Source: Tateyamaria sp. Alg231-49
Lineage (GTDB): Bacteria > Pseudomonadota > Alphaproteobacteria > Rhodobacterales > Rhodobacteraceae
Length of the DNA stretch: 64,000 nt
Assembly: GCF_900143535.1 (NCBI RefSeq)
Contig: NZ_FRFA01000008.1
Coordinates: forward strand, 1 to 64,000
Direction: 5' to 3'
Position 1 is the stretch's first letter. Each line of letters begins with the position of its first letter. The position numbers and the translations under genes are program-made. The notes below the pieces were generated by a model that worked only from the letters and a program-made list of their open reading frames with translations, did not search any database and had not been told where the DNA came from. Positions 35,419-43,341 of the stretch are shown here, one piece after another.

Positions 35419-36068
35419 AGTGCCGTCCAAACGCCGACAACGCCCACGACGATCAAACTTAGCGCCCAGATCAGATCGAGATCGAACCAGCTGCGCGACA
35501 CGAATTGCAGCCCCAACCAGCGGTGCACAGCATAGGCCATCGCTCCTCCCGAACCGATCATCGCAATGGTGTGCAAAATCGCGACCCCAAGTGCCAGGGC
35601 CGTTGTGGCCATAAGCGCGGAGGCAGCGCGGTGGCCTGCATCCAATTCGTCCAGCGCGCAAAGGCCCAGATAAATCGGCACCAGCATCAAGGCGGCCCCA
35701 TGCGCAAGGGCCACCAGAAAGGACCACAAAGCCAGCCGATGCGGCGGGATGCGGGCCAAAAAGCGGGGGTGGCTGCGCGTGATCGCAAGGTAAAGGCCCA
35801 TTACAATCACAACGATCCCGGCACCGATGCGAATTTCGCGCTGATAATCAATCAGAAGGGTCATCATGGAAAAGGGGAGCAGAATGCCCAGCATCGCTGC
35901 GAAATGACCCACTGACAGCGCGCCAAGGGCCGGCCACAGCGCGCTGCGCCGACGCTCAAACAGTGCAGACGACACAGCCAGCGGCCAGCCCATGCCTGGG
36001 TTAAGGCCGTGATAAAGGCCAGAAAGGATCACGGCGAGCCAGAGGCCCGCCGCGGTTGTCAGGTCCAT
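35415..36068 (-). CDS. Polytopic membrane protein coupled to the SBP56 gene
   Basis: A 217-residue protein with about six membrane segments. Histidines lie inside or next to helices (SGLYHGLNPGMGW, SVGHFAAM, ALAHGAALM, ILHTIAM), reminiscent of metal transporters of the nickel/cobalt type, without the exact signature. Its ATG lies directly after the stop of the SBP56 gene (no bases between), so the two are co-translated. A metal supply or export role for SBP56 is a reasonable guess only. Confidence 0.65.
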   Translation of the reverse strand: MDLTTAAGLWLAVILSGLYHGLNPGMGWPLAVSSALFERRRSALWPALGALSVGHFAAMLGILLPFSMMTLLIDYQREIRIGAGIVVIVMGLYLAITRSHPRFLARIPPHRLALWSFLVALAHGAALMLVPIYLGLCALDELDAGHRAASALMATTALALGVAILHTIAMIGSGGAMAYAVHRWLGLQFVSRSWFDLDLIWALSLIVVGVVGVWTAL

Positions 36069-37469
36069 TTAGACCGAAGGATAGCAGAAACTGTCCGTCG
36101 AACAGTCGCCACCCTCAAGCCGGATCTGGTGGCTGCGATAACCTTCTGGGAAATCGACATAGAAATCCTCGGCCAATGTCAGACCACCATTTTCGCCCAC
36201 ATGCGCCATAACCATCTGCCCACCTTCGTCATCCGGGTAGAATTGATCATCCCATGTCGAATACAGTGAGTTTGTCCAGTAGACCCGTTTGCCATCACGG
36301 CTGATCTCGACCATTTGCGGCCCGTAGACAAAAGGCTTGCCGTTGGGGTGCTTGGTCTTTTTGACGATGCCGCCGACATCAACCTTGCCCGCAAGGACAG
36401 GGTTCATCGGATCAGACACGTCATACTGGTGCATTTCACCCAAGCCCCAGCAGGCGACATACAGGTACTTGTCGTCCATGCTCAGGTCGATGTCGGTGAC
36501 CAGCGGCGGGCACGCGCCAAAGCCTTTCAACAACTCAGGCAGATCGTCTGCATCCGCAGGGACAGGATCAATGGTTATGGTCTTTTTCGCCTGCCATTCG
36601 CCGTTGTCATCCTTCCACCATGTGAAGATTGCGCCTTGCAGGTTGGTGGTGTCGACCACCACGCCGCAGAACCCGTATTCCTTGACCGGGTCATGGGCAG
36701 GGCGGATTTCCAAGGCCATCTGGTGGTTTTCGCCCAGATCAATGGACTTGGCCACTTTGCGCGCGCGCAGATCCCAGAAGTGGATCGTATGGCCATACTT
36801 GTTGGACAGCAGATCCTCGGCAACGATGCCGTTTTCGAACTGCGGCGGCAGGCCCCATTCAGAGCTGACCATGTAGTCGCGCGGCAGGTTCCACCAGAAA
36901 TCATAGTGCTTGTCCTGAATGCCACGATCCATCTCGTACCGGCCTTGGATCTCGAAGGTCTGGCAATCCATGATAAAGATGCCTGGAGGGCCATCCGTGC
37001 CGTCCTTGCCACCGCCACCTAGGGTCGAGACATAGATGCCTTCGGGTCCGCAGTGGATGGTGTGGGGGCGGGAATAGCCCGTCTTGGCCATTAACTCTTC
37101 AGGTTCGATGGTCTTGTGGATTTTCATGTCCATCGGGTCTTTGACATCAATAATATAGATGCGCGACGACCGAATGCCCGGGATGATCAGATAGCGGCGT
37201 TCCAAAAACGCATGACCGGTCAGAGGTGACAAAGAAGATGAACAGGCGTTCCAGCCAAAGTGGTGGAATTCATCGCCCAGGTTCGGAACATAGAGAGAAT
37301 TCACAATCTCGCCGTACGTGTCGGAGGTCGGGTCCAAGTCCACGACAGCGACACCATCAGGCTTGGAAAAATCCGGGCTCAGCATCAGTGTAAAGCCGAG
37401 CTTTTCGACCGGGGCCTCCATGGCCATTTTGGGTGAGGGGTAAAATGTTGGATCTGGTCTCAAATTCAT
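36069..37469 (-). CDS. mtoX: SBP56-family protein, probable methanethiol oxidase
   Basis: A 466-residue selenium-binding-protein-56 homologue. The conserved site DEFHHFGWNACSS (Cys76) aligns with Cys57 of human SELENBP1, and later His-containing blocks RPHTIHCGPEG, YGHTIHFWDLRA and EGYRSHQIRLEGGD are family marks. SBP56 enzymes oxidise methanethiol to formaldehyde, H2O2 and H2S with copper. No signal peptide is seen, unlike the periplasmic enzyme of Hyphomicrobium, so location is uncertain. With dmdA in the same window, it could clear methanethiol from DMSP demethylation. Followed directly by the membrane gene. Confidence 0.8.
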   Translation of the reverse strand: MNLRPDPTFYPSPKMAMEAPVEKLGFTLMLSPDFSKPDGVAVVDLDPTSDTYGEIVNSLYVPNLGDEFHHFGWNACSSSLSPLTGHAFLERRYLIIPGIRSSRIYIIDVKDPMDMKIHKTIEPEELMAKTGYSRPHTIHCGPEGIYVSTLGGGGKDGTDGPPGIFIMDCQTFEIQGRYEMDRGIQDKHYDFWWNLPRDYMVSSEWGLPPQFENGIVAEDLLSNKYGHTIHFWDLRARKVAKSIDLGENHQMALEIRPAHDPVKEYGFCGVVVDTTNLQGAIFTWWKDDNGEWQAKKTITIDPVPADADDLPELLKGFGACPPLVTDIDLSMDDKYLYVACWGLGEMHQYDVSDPMNPVLAGKVDVGGIVKKTKHPNGKPFVYGPQMVEISRDGKRVYWTNSLYSTWDDQFYPDDEGGQMVMAHVGENGGLTLAEDFYVDFPEGYRSHQIRLEGGDCSTDSFCYPSV

Positions 37470-37544
37470 ATCGTCCTCCCTGACGTTATGGTGGGTTTTC
37501 TTTGCCTCGGCCCCTTTGGCGTTCTTAACGACGCATCGGGGATA

Positions 37545-38300
37545 TCAGGCGGTGGTACTCTCCTTTTCTGCCGCCTTTCTGGCGCGGGCATCGGCGACGT
37601 TTTGCGCCAGTTCCCGTGTATAGGCTTCTAGTTTGACAAGTGTTTGATCTGTGCGCGCGGCGTCTTTGTCCGTCAGCGCGTCAGCCAGTTCAGTGTGCAG
37701 AGCCACGATGGCTTCGCGCGAACGGGCCGAAAACGTGATCATGTTCATCAGGGGCTGCATCGCCTCGACCGCGCCAGCAAGTTGATAGCTGAGCACCTTG
37801 TTGCCAGCCCCATCGACCAAAGCGCGGTGAAAGGTGACATCTGAGGCGCAAAACGCCTCGTCCGACAGATCGGGCTGCGACTGGCGGTGGATTTCAGCGC
37901 GCATCGTGGCCAATTGATCCGGCGTGCGGCGCTGCGCGGACATTGGGGCGCAGGCGCGCTCCAACGCATAACGGGCCTCACAGGCCACATCAAAGCTGAC
38001 CGCGTTCATCGACAACAGAAGGGTCGAGGTTGTGACCTGTTGTGTATACGCCTCGGCGTAGCGCAGGCGATTGACGAAAGCACCGCCGGTTGCTCCACGC
38101 TGGGTGCGGATCAAGGATTGAGCCGCCAGACGCTTCAATGCTTCCCGCACAGTGGGACGAGACACTTCAAACTGATCGGCCAGTTCAGCTTCAGACGGAA
38201 GGCGCTGATCTACGATCAAATCCCCCGCAACTATGGCGTCGCGGATGGCTGTGGCGATCTGGGCGGATAGGTCTTTGGATGAATTAGGATCAATTTTCAT
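37545..38300 (-). CDS. GntR/FadR-family transcription regulator
   Basis: A 251-residue regulator. A winged helix-turn-helix occupies about residues 8-75 (LPSEAELADQFEVSRPTVREALKRLAAQSLIRTQRGATGG). An FCD ligand-binding domain follows (about 95-225) with metal-ligand His in VTFHRALVDGAGNKVL and ALHTELADAL. Members bind small organic acids. It lies upstream of the SBP56 gene on the same strand and may control it. An 11-bp inverted repeat spans its start codon. Confidence 0.9.
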   Translation of the reverse strand: MKIDPNSSKDLSAQIATAIRDAIVAGDLIVDQRLPSEAELADQFEVSRPTVREALKRLAAQSLIRTQRGATGGAFVNRLRYAEAYTQQVTTSTLLLSMNAVSFDVACEARYALERACAPMSAQRRTPDQLATMRAEIHRQSQPDLSDEAFCASDVTFHRALVDGAGNKVLSYQLAGAVEAMQPLMNMITFSARSREAIVALHTELADALTDKDAARTDQTLVKLEAYTRELAQNVADARARKAAEKESTTA

Positions 38301-38338
38301 TTGTCATACGTTTAAAGGTTTTTTGGGCAAATGAAAAT
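38293..38338. promoter_or_regulatory. 11-bp inverted repeat spanning the GntR start codon
   Basis: ATTTTCATTTG (38293-38303) and CAAATGAAAAT (38328-38338) are exact reverse complements 24 bases apart. The left arm contains the start codon of the GntR gene. It could be an operator for autoregulation or an mRNA hairpin that hides the start. Confidence 0.5.
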
Positions 38339-38698
38339 ACAAGGTTTAACTTGCAAAGGGCTTTCGATGCGAGGATTCAATATCCACCCGATCACATTAT
38401 GCGCCTAGGGTCAGCATTCTCTGATATCTGCCGATCCGCACCACCGGAACGGGAATATTTTTGTGCTACCCTGGGCAAAAGCAATTTGACCTCGCGCATA
38501 AACATCAGAAAACAAATGAAAAAGCCTCCGCCAAGAAGGGCGAAGGCTTTGATTGGTTTGCCTAATTATCCGGGTTGGCCCGCACTACCAAGCTGACGGC
38601 ACGTCAAAAAGCAAGGTCCCCTTGACAGCGCCTAAAGGCAGGAGGCTCATTCGTCCCGAACCCACAAAGAGCGGGTCTCGTCTAACGAGTTTGTCAAA
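38339..38698. other. Gap of about 360 bases with one hairpin
   Basis: No supported gene. A near-perfect hairpin (AAAGCCTCCGCC with GGGCGAAGGCTTT, 38521-38550) is followed by a T-rich stretch and could be a terminator for the minus-strand gene at 38699 or serve both directions. An 81-codon frame across it is Arg/Pro-rich and looks like chance. Confidence 0.4.
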
Positions 38699-39127
38699 CT
38701 AAAAACCGTTGTACGGCGGTTCGCTTTCGGGCTCAGGCTCTTCTTCAGGGGGTTCTTCCTGTGGGGGCTCTTCCTGAGGAGGTTCTTCCTGAGGAGGTTC
38801 TTCTGGATCGCCGCCTCTTTCGTGTTCGTCCTCTTCTAAAGACGCCGTAGCCGTATCCGTCAACAAACCGGCCAGAAGCGGGCAAGCATCGTAGGCGTAG
38901 TTCAAAACTTCGCCGAAGTCCTTATCCCTCTGGATCCGCGAGATGAATGAGACGGTGATCTCTTGGCACGCGCAAATCGCAGCAAAATCATCGGCAGCCA
39001 AAGACAAACGAGCAGATTTTGCATTGCAAACTGCGGACGTTTCCGCTGCCATAACTGGTTGCGGTGTGAACAATGCCAATGAAGCCAGAACAGTTCCGGT
39101 CGAAAAAGATGTGCGAACCAGCATCAT
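38699..39127 (-). CDS. Secreted protein with Glu/Pro repeat tail
   Basis: A 142-residue protein. The signal peptide ends about VMAAE (residue 29), a short mature core has four cysteines (VCNAK, ICACQ, DACPL), and the tail holds repeated EEPPQ units ending PYNGF. The tail would be extended and highly acidic, like a spacer or wall-facing segment. No family is recognised. Its ATG overlaps the stop of the VPLPA-CTERM gene by four bases, so the two are made together. Confidence 0.6.
   Translation of the reverse strand: MMLVRTSFSTGTVLASLALFTPQPVMAAETSAVCNAKSARLSLAADDFAAICACQEITVSFISRIQRDKDFGEVLNYAYDACPLLAGLLTDTATASLEEDEHERGGDPEEPPQEEPPQEEPPQEEPPEEEPEPESEPPYNGF
38751..38809. repeat. 15-bp tandem repeat coding for EEPPQ
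   Basis: Four units of 15 bases, of the type GGTTCTTCCTGAGGA, with small differences. Each codes on the minus strand for EEPPQ or a close variant. Unit number could vary between strains by slippage. Confidence 0.85.
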
Positions 39128-39774
39128 GCGACCTCGCTTACTTTTTTATTGCGGTACCGCGAAAATGCGAAGCAACCGCCAAATGCACTCAACATGAACA
39201 TAAAGGACGCAGGCAACGGCACAGCAGAGAGGCTTACGGCCCCGCGACCCAAGGTTACGGGCTGTTCAATCACCTTACCAGTTAGCTCGTAGTGACCCGC
39301 CTCTAGATACCATTTTCCTGAACTCCAAAGATCATTATGGAAAGCAGCTTCCCATTCATTTTCAATGTTATCACCTCCAGCGCCTTTACCCACCGCTTCA
39401 TAGTCAAACTTGGAAGTCTGACCTAACAAAGTGAAAACGCTGTTATCTACCGAAGTGTCTCTCAAATAAAGTTCAAACCGGTCACCATCAAGCCATCCAT
39501 CAGTGACCCTCAACGCTGAACGCCCGGTAAGTGAAAAACTGAAAGTTAACACTCCCAAGTCTTCAGCGCTTTCCTGAACACCATTTGGTCTCTCCCCCAG
39601 CTCGCGGGTGTCCAGAAAACCGCCTTCTTGGTGATCTTTTGAAAATCTGAATTCGTTCCAGTCCGAATTTGCTTCGATAACCTTTGTCACAGGCACTGTC
39701 GTACCGCTGGCGAAGCTGGGCAAAGCAGCAATGCATGCTGTTGCGAGGAGTTTTTTGAGGTACATTTTTGTCAA
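39124..39774 (-). CDS. VPLPA-CTERM surface/exported protein
   Basis: A 216-residue protein with a signal peptide (to about residue 23) and a beta-rich core. The C-terminal sorting signal covers residues 185-216: VPLPAS, a hydrophobic helix (FMFMLSAFGGCFAF) and a basic end, SRYRNKK. This is the VPLPA-CTERM type, handled by a dedicated exosortase that cuts at the motif and moves the protein outward. No exosortase is in the window. The core resembles the pre-peptidase or lectin-like beta domains of such proteins but is not assignable. Confidence 0.8.
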   Translation of the reverse strand: MTKMYLKKLLATACIAALPSFASGTTVPVTKVIEANSDWNEFRFSKDHQEGGFLDTRELGERPNGVQESAEDLGVLTFSFSLTGRSALRVTDGWLDGDRFELYLRDTSVDNSVFTLLGQTSKFDYEAVGKGAGGDNIENEWEAAFHNDLWSSGKWYLEAGHYELTGKVIEQPVTLGRGAVSLSAVPLPASFMFMLSAFGGCFAFSRYRNKKVSEVA

Positions 39775-40337
39775 CCTAATTCATAATCATTACTAACGCT
39801 GCGCGGCGTTTGGGCCGAAATCGGTCGCTGCGAACTTACGTAGGTTGGGTGCCACAGTTTTGCAACATTCGCAACACAATGTCGTCTTAAGTGTGTCCGA
39901 AATGCCGCTTTGCTCACAAAGGAATACCCCAGTAGCGAATGGTGGCCACAGGAACAGCAAGACTGTCATTCATCATAAGCGGCGGCGATCAAAATGCCGG
40001 AGTATATTGATAGTAAATGTAAAATAGTTACGCAGCTAAGGTGTTTACCCACTTCGCTTTGACAGAAAACTACTGATCGCTGGAATTGTAGCGGCCAAGT
40101 TTGTGCCGGCAAATCAACATCGCTGGTGCAGTGTCAGAGCAATAGAGGGAGTGTAGAACATTGGCACCGTACGTCGGATGATTGTTTGCTTCTAAGCAAC
40201 AAGCGCGCGATTCTGGGGCCTTCGCCTAGACAGTTGCAATACGTCTTCTTGGCGGATCAGGTGGCCAGCGCTGCGCACTAAACGCCACAAATGTCTGCAA
40301 TTGAGAAACGGAGGTGGAGCCCGGCTAAATGTTCTGC
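39775..40337. other. Gap of 563 bases without a recognised gene
   Basis: No coding frame has support; a 60-codon plus-strand frame (39845-40027) looks like chance. An imperfect hairpin lies near 40181-40202 (TTGTTTGCTT with AAGCAACAA). The stretch must hold the promoter of the VPLPA-CTERM gene. It is AT-richer than the flanking genes. Confidence 0.45.
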
Positions 40338-40967
40338 TCAGCCGTTTATCACCAAACCCACCCATTTTTCAGGCTGGTCAGGATTTTGCATGCGCAGGAA
40401 CGTGTAATTTGTCTTCCGCCAAAGCTTGATTTGATCTGAGAGGTTATCAAGAATGAAGTCCCCTTTGTCGGTCCGAAGTACCAACACTGCATGCGACCGC
40501 CGCTTATGATCAAGAACGGTCGCGAGAAGCAGTCTTTGCGGAGCTATACCGGCACGCACAAGTTCCAGTTTTTTAAGAAGAGCAAAATCCTCGCAGTCCC
40601 CACCTCCTGATGTCGGAAGGGTCCAATAATCTTCGCGTCGGTATTGTACTTTATCCGCGACATCTCGGATTTGACGGTTCACCTTGCGATTGATGTTGCC
40701 GATGAGCCGCAAGTCACTTTGGGTTACGCTTTTGTTTGCCCGTGAAGAGGAGCAGACCCAATCGTATTTGTTGCAAATTCCCTTGGCACCGGTAGGGGCA
40801 TTCATGGCCAGCTTTACTTTAAGAAAGTCGTTTGTAGACGCTTTTGTCTCAGTCGGCTGGAAGGCCGCCATAATGCCTAAAAGACATAGAAAAGTACCTG
40901 CCTTTAACTTTTGGCTCGTACTAATATCGAAGCTTATACGCTCCAGAATCTTGTTCAGGTGTGTCAT
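40338..40967 (-). CDS. Transglutaminase-like cysteine peptidase (BTLCP family)
   Basis: A 209-residue exported protein. A hydrophobic segment at residues 23-37 is the signal, and the papain-like fold has Cys125 in SGGGDCEDFALLKK, His159 in RRSHAVLVLRT and Asp174 in FILDNLSDQI. LapG of Pseudomonas, which frees an adhesin by cutting it, is the known member of this family. No LapA- or LapD-like gene is adjacent, so the target is unknown. ATG 40967 is chosen; GAGG precedes it and the upstream extension has no coding character. Confidence 0.85.
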   Translation of the reverse strand: MTHLNKILERISFDISTSQKLKAGTFLCLLGIMAAFQPTETKASTNDFLKVKLAMNAPTGAKGICNKYDWVCSSSRANKSVTQSDLRLIGNINRKVNRQIRDVADKVQYRREDYWTLPTSGGGDCEDFALLKKLELVRAGIAPQRLLLATVLDHKRRSHAVLVLRTDKGDFILDNLSDQIKLWRKTNYTFLRMQNPDQPEKWVGLVING

Positions 40968-41337
40968 GGCAGCGGCCTCGATTGTTAAACCTTCTGTCAA
41001 CAGGCAGACCGCAACCCAAAAGTCTGCGAACCAGCACGTGTTGCAAAAGTGATCGCAACTATAAGTGGCGAAACTTAGGCCCAAATTTGTCCAGAAAAAT
41101 AAATGCAAAGAAGGACCAGTATCTTTACGCCGCTGTGGCCCAAGCAGATATGCAGATCAATGGCCGGCTGGGCAAAATGGCTAGCTCTAGACTGCGACGC
41201 CGTTTGAGGGTCGAATTAACCCGCAGCGATCTCGCGGGCAAAAAAGCGTCAGGCTGAAACCCCATCACTTGCCACACAAATTAATGTCTGACATTTAAAC
41301 TGTCATGGACTGAGTCGACCAATGTCAGGGAGGGCAA
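40968..41337. other. Gap of 370 bases without a recognised gene
   Basis: One plus-strand frame (about 41097-41257) reads KKDQYLYAAVAQADMQINGR and on to a basic end. It looks somewhat protein-like but has no ATG/GTG at a proper place; it may be a gene remnant or chance. The promoter of the DUF2182-acuI run should lie near 41260-41330, ahead of the AGGGAGG ribosome site at about 41329. Confidence 0.4.
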
Positions 41338-42126
41338 ATGTCGCATCTTGTTCGCTCAACACTGTGGCTGGGCTTTTTCGGCGCAATTCTTGCGTCATGG
41401 TGGGTGATGTATTCCATGTCGATGGACATGGACCTCGATCTGCTGGGCCGCCCCGGTGAGATGGGCGCGCGGATGGCCGCGATGGACCCGCGCATGCCGA
41501 TGTATATGCCTATGGCGAATTTTGGCCCATTGTTCTGGATGTGGGCAATCATGATGGCGGCGATGATGTTGCCAACACTTGTCCCAACCCTGCGCTGCTA
41601 TGAAGACTTGATGGTGTCCGCAGATGGCACGCGGGCAGGGTGGTTGGGTGTGATTTTAGGCTACTTCATAGTTTGGGTCGGCTTTGCCGCAGTGATTACC
41701 AGTGTCCAATTGGGTCTGCTCTTTGGCGGCGTAATCGACATGCTTGGCATCGCGAAAACCAACGTGTTTGCAGGGCTGCTGCTTTTGGCCGTTGGCACAT
41801 TTCAATTCAGCCGCGCCAAGGAAATCTGCCATGGCGTGTGCCACAGTCCGATTTCGTATTTCCTTGGCCACTGGAAAACAGGGCTGTTCGGGGGGCTCAG
41901 GATGGGCCTTGGCCTAGGCGCGTTTTGCGTGGGCTGCTGTTGGGGATTTATGGCGCTCGGCTTTGTTGGTGGCGTTATGAGCCTTGCGTGGATGGGGCTC
42001 GCCACCCTTTTCATGGTACTCGAAAAACTTCCCCAAATCGGGCACGCTGTAACAAAACCTATGGGGGCGATCTTGGTCGTCGCCGGTCTGGCCGTGTTGG
42101 CCTGGCCTTATATCGGAGGACTATAA
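41338..42126 (+). CDS. DUF2182 integral membrane protein
   Basis: A 262-residue protein of the predicted metal-binding membrane family DUF2182 (COG5486), with about seven membrane segments. A Met- and Asp-rich periplasmic loop (residues 25-60: MYSMSMDMDLD, MAAMDPRMPMYMPMANFG) looks suited to bind copper or another soft metal. The cysteines in EICHGVCHSP and FCVGCCWGFMALG are also conserved-looking. First gene of the run that leads to dmdA and acuI; one base separates it from the DUF1326 gene. AGGGAGG precedes the start. Confidence 0.88.
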   Translation: MSHLVRSTLWLGFFGAILASWWVMYSMSMDMDLDLLGRPGEMGARMAAMDPRMPMYMPMANFGPLFWMWAIMMAAMMLPTLVPTLRCYEDLMVSADGTRAGWLGVILGYFIVWVGFAAVITSVQLGLLFGGVIDMLGIAKTNVFAGLLLLAVGTFQFSRAKEICHGVCHSPISYFLGHWKTGLFGGLRMGLGLGAFCVGCCWGFMALGFVGGVMSLAWMGLATLFMVLEKLPQIGHAVTKPMGAILVVAGLAVLAWPYIGGL

Positions 42127-42127
42127 G

Positions 42128-42835
42128 ATGGCCGTAAAGAAACGACCTGACGCCGACAAACTGCCAATAAGTCAGCGGATCGACAGTCGCATGCCCAACC
42201 CTGGACGTCGGCAGATGACTCCGACCGATTGGGCAATCAAGGGCGAGTTGTTCATGAACTGCTCTTGCGAGGTGGTGTGTCCCTGCGGCATTTCTCTGGG
42301 CAAGCACCCGCCGACCTATGGCTATTGTCAGACGTGGTTTGCCATGCAAATCGACGATGGGCATTTCGAAGGCGAAAGCCTTGCTGGGCTGAACGTTGCT
42401 TTGCTGATCGATATTCCGGGTCGCATGTGTGAAGGGAACTGGAAAGTAGCCGCTTATGTCGACGATCAGGCGACCAACAAGGCTTACAACGGTCTTTTGA
42501 AAATTCTCTCCGGACAAGCAGGTGGCAGCACCGGAGTATTCAATTTTCTTGTGTCAGAAATTCTGGGCGCTGAGCGGGAAAAGGTAGTCATCGAAAAGGA
42601 TGGCCGCCGTCGCCGCATCATTGTCGGGCGTAAGATCCAAGGCGAGATCGAAATGATTCCCGGTAAAGACACTGAAGTTCCAGTTTCGATGCAGAACACC
42701 CAGTACTGGATGGGCCCTGTCATCTATCCTGCCGTCGGTTTGAAATCCAAAGTGCGTGACTACGGCCGAGTCTGGGATTTCGAAGGCAAGTCTGGGGATA
42801 TCATCCCGGTTGATTGGAAAGGCCCCAGACCTTGA
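42128..42835 (+). CDS. DUF1326 Cys-rich protein
   Basis: A 235-residue soluble protein of DUF1326 (COG5588). The N-terminal metal-like cluster is NCSCEVVCPCG (Cys45, 47, 51, 53), followed by KHPPTYGYC (His60, Cys67). The rest is a beta-rich fold. DUF1326 is often found next to DUF2182, as here, which suggests a shared metal or redox task. The stop overlaps the next start by four bases. Function is not known. Confidence 0.88.
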   Translation: MAVKKRPDADKLPISQRIDSRMPNPGRRQMTPTDWAIKGELFMNCSCEVVCPCGISLGKHPPTYGYCQTWFAMQIDDGHFEGESLAGLNVALLIDIPGRMCEGNWKVAAYVDDQATNKAYNGLLKILSGQAGGSTGVFNFLVSEILGAEREKVVIEKDGRRRRIIVGRKIQGEIEMIPGKDTEVPVSMQNTQYWMGPVIYPAVGLKSKVRDYGRVWDFEGKSGDIIPVDWKGPRP

Positions 42836-43341
42836 TCGAGGCGGAGTATGTCCGGACCATGGCCCGCTACAATGCGTGGCAGAACCGTCAGTTGACAACA
42901 GTCCTGGCGGACATGGATGACGACACACTTCGCGCTGATCGGGGTGCGTTTTTCGGATCGATCATGGCGACGCTCAACCATATCCTGTGGGCCGATACCA
43001 TCTGGATGAGCCGGTTTCACGACCGTATTCCCGCACCCGATCCGAATGGCCCGTCCCATTTGGAATATACGCCAACGTTTGCTGTCTGGACCGCAGATCG
43101 ATTTCGCATCGATGGCGCCATCCGCTTGTGGGCCGACACGCTGCGTACGTTGGATTTAAAACGCCGTTTATCGTGGTATTCCGGCACGTTAGAGAAAGAT
43201 ATGAAGCAGCCACTTGAAGTTTGTGTAACGCATATGTTCAACCACCAAACCCACCATCGCGGCCAAGTGCACGCGATGATGACCGCCGCCGGGTTCAAGG
43301 CCCCGGTTAGTGACATAGTCTTTATGCCAGAGGATGAATAA
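42832..43341 (+). CDS. DinB-family protein (YfiT-like fold)
   Basis: A 169-residue four-helix DinB-type protein with the metal-binding His pattern: HILWADTIW (first His) and THMFNHQTHHRGQVH (second and third His). Relatives include thiol S-transferases that use bacillithiol, mycothiol or glutathione. TTG 42832 is chosen: it overlaps the DUF1326 stop (TTGA) and GGAAAGG lies eight bases before it. ATG 42859 is an alternative. The stop TAA shares its last A with the ATG of dmdA. Confidence 0.82.
   Translation: MIEAEYVRTMARYNAWQNRQLTTVLADMDDDTLRADRGAFFGSIMATLNHILWADTIWMSRFHDRIPAPDPNGPSHLEYTPTFAVWTADRFRIDGAIRLWADTLRTLDLKRRLSWYSGTLEKDMKQPLEVCVTHMFNHQTHHRGQVHAMMTAAGFKAPVSDIVFMPEDE

Noticed and set aside
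38351-38596. 81-codon plus-strand frame
   Set aside because: It crosses a hairpin terminator and shows no protein-like pattern.
40961-41257. 98-codon frame with a protein-like end (KKDQYLYAAVAQ)
   Set aside because: Its N-terminal part overlaps the peptidase gene on the other strand and there is no start near the protein-like part.
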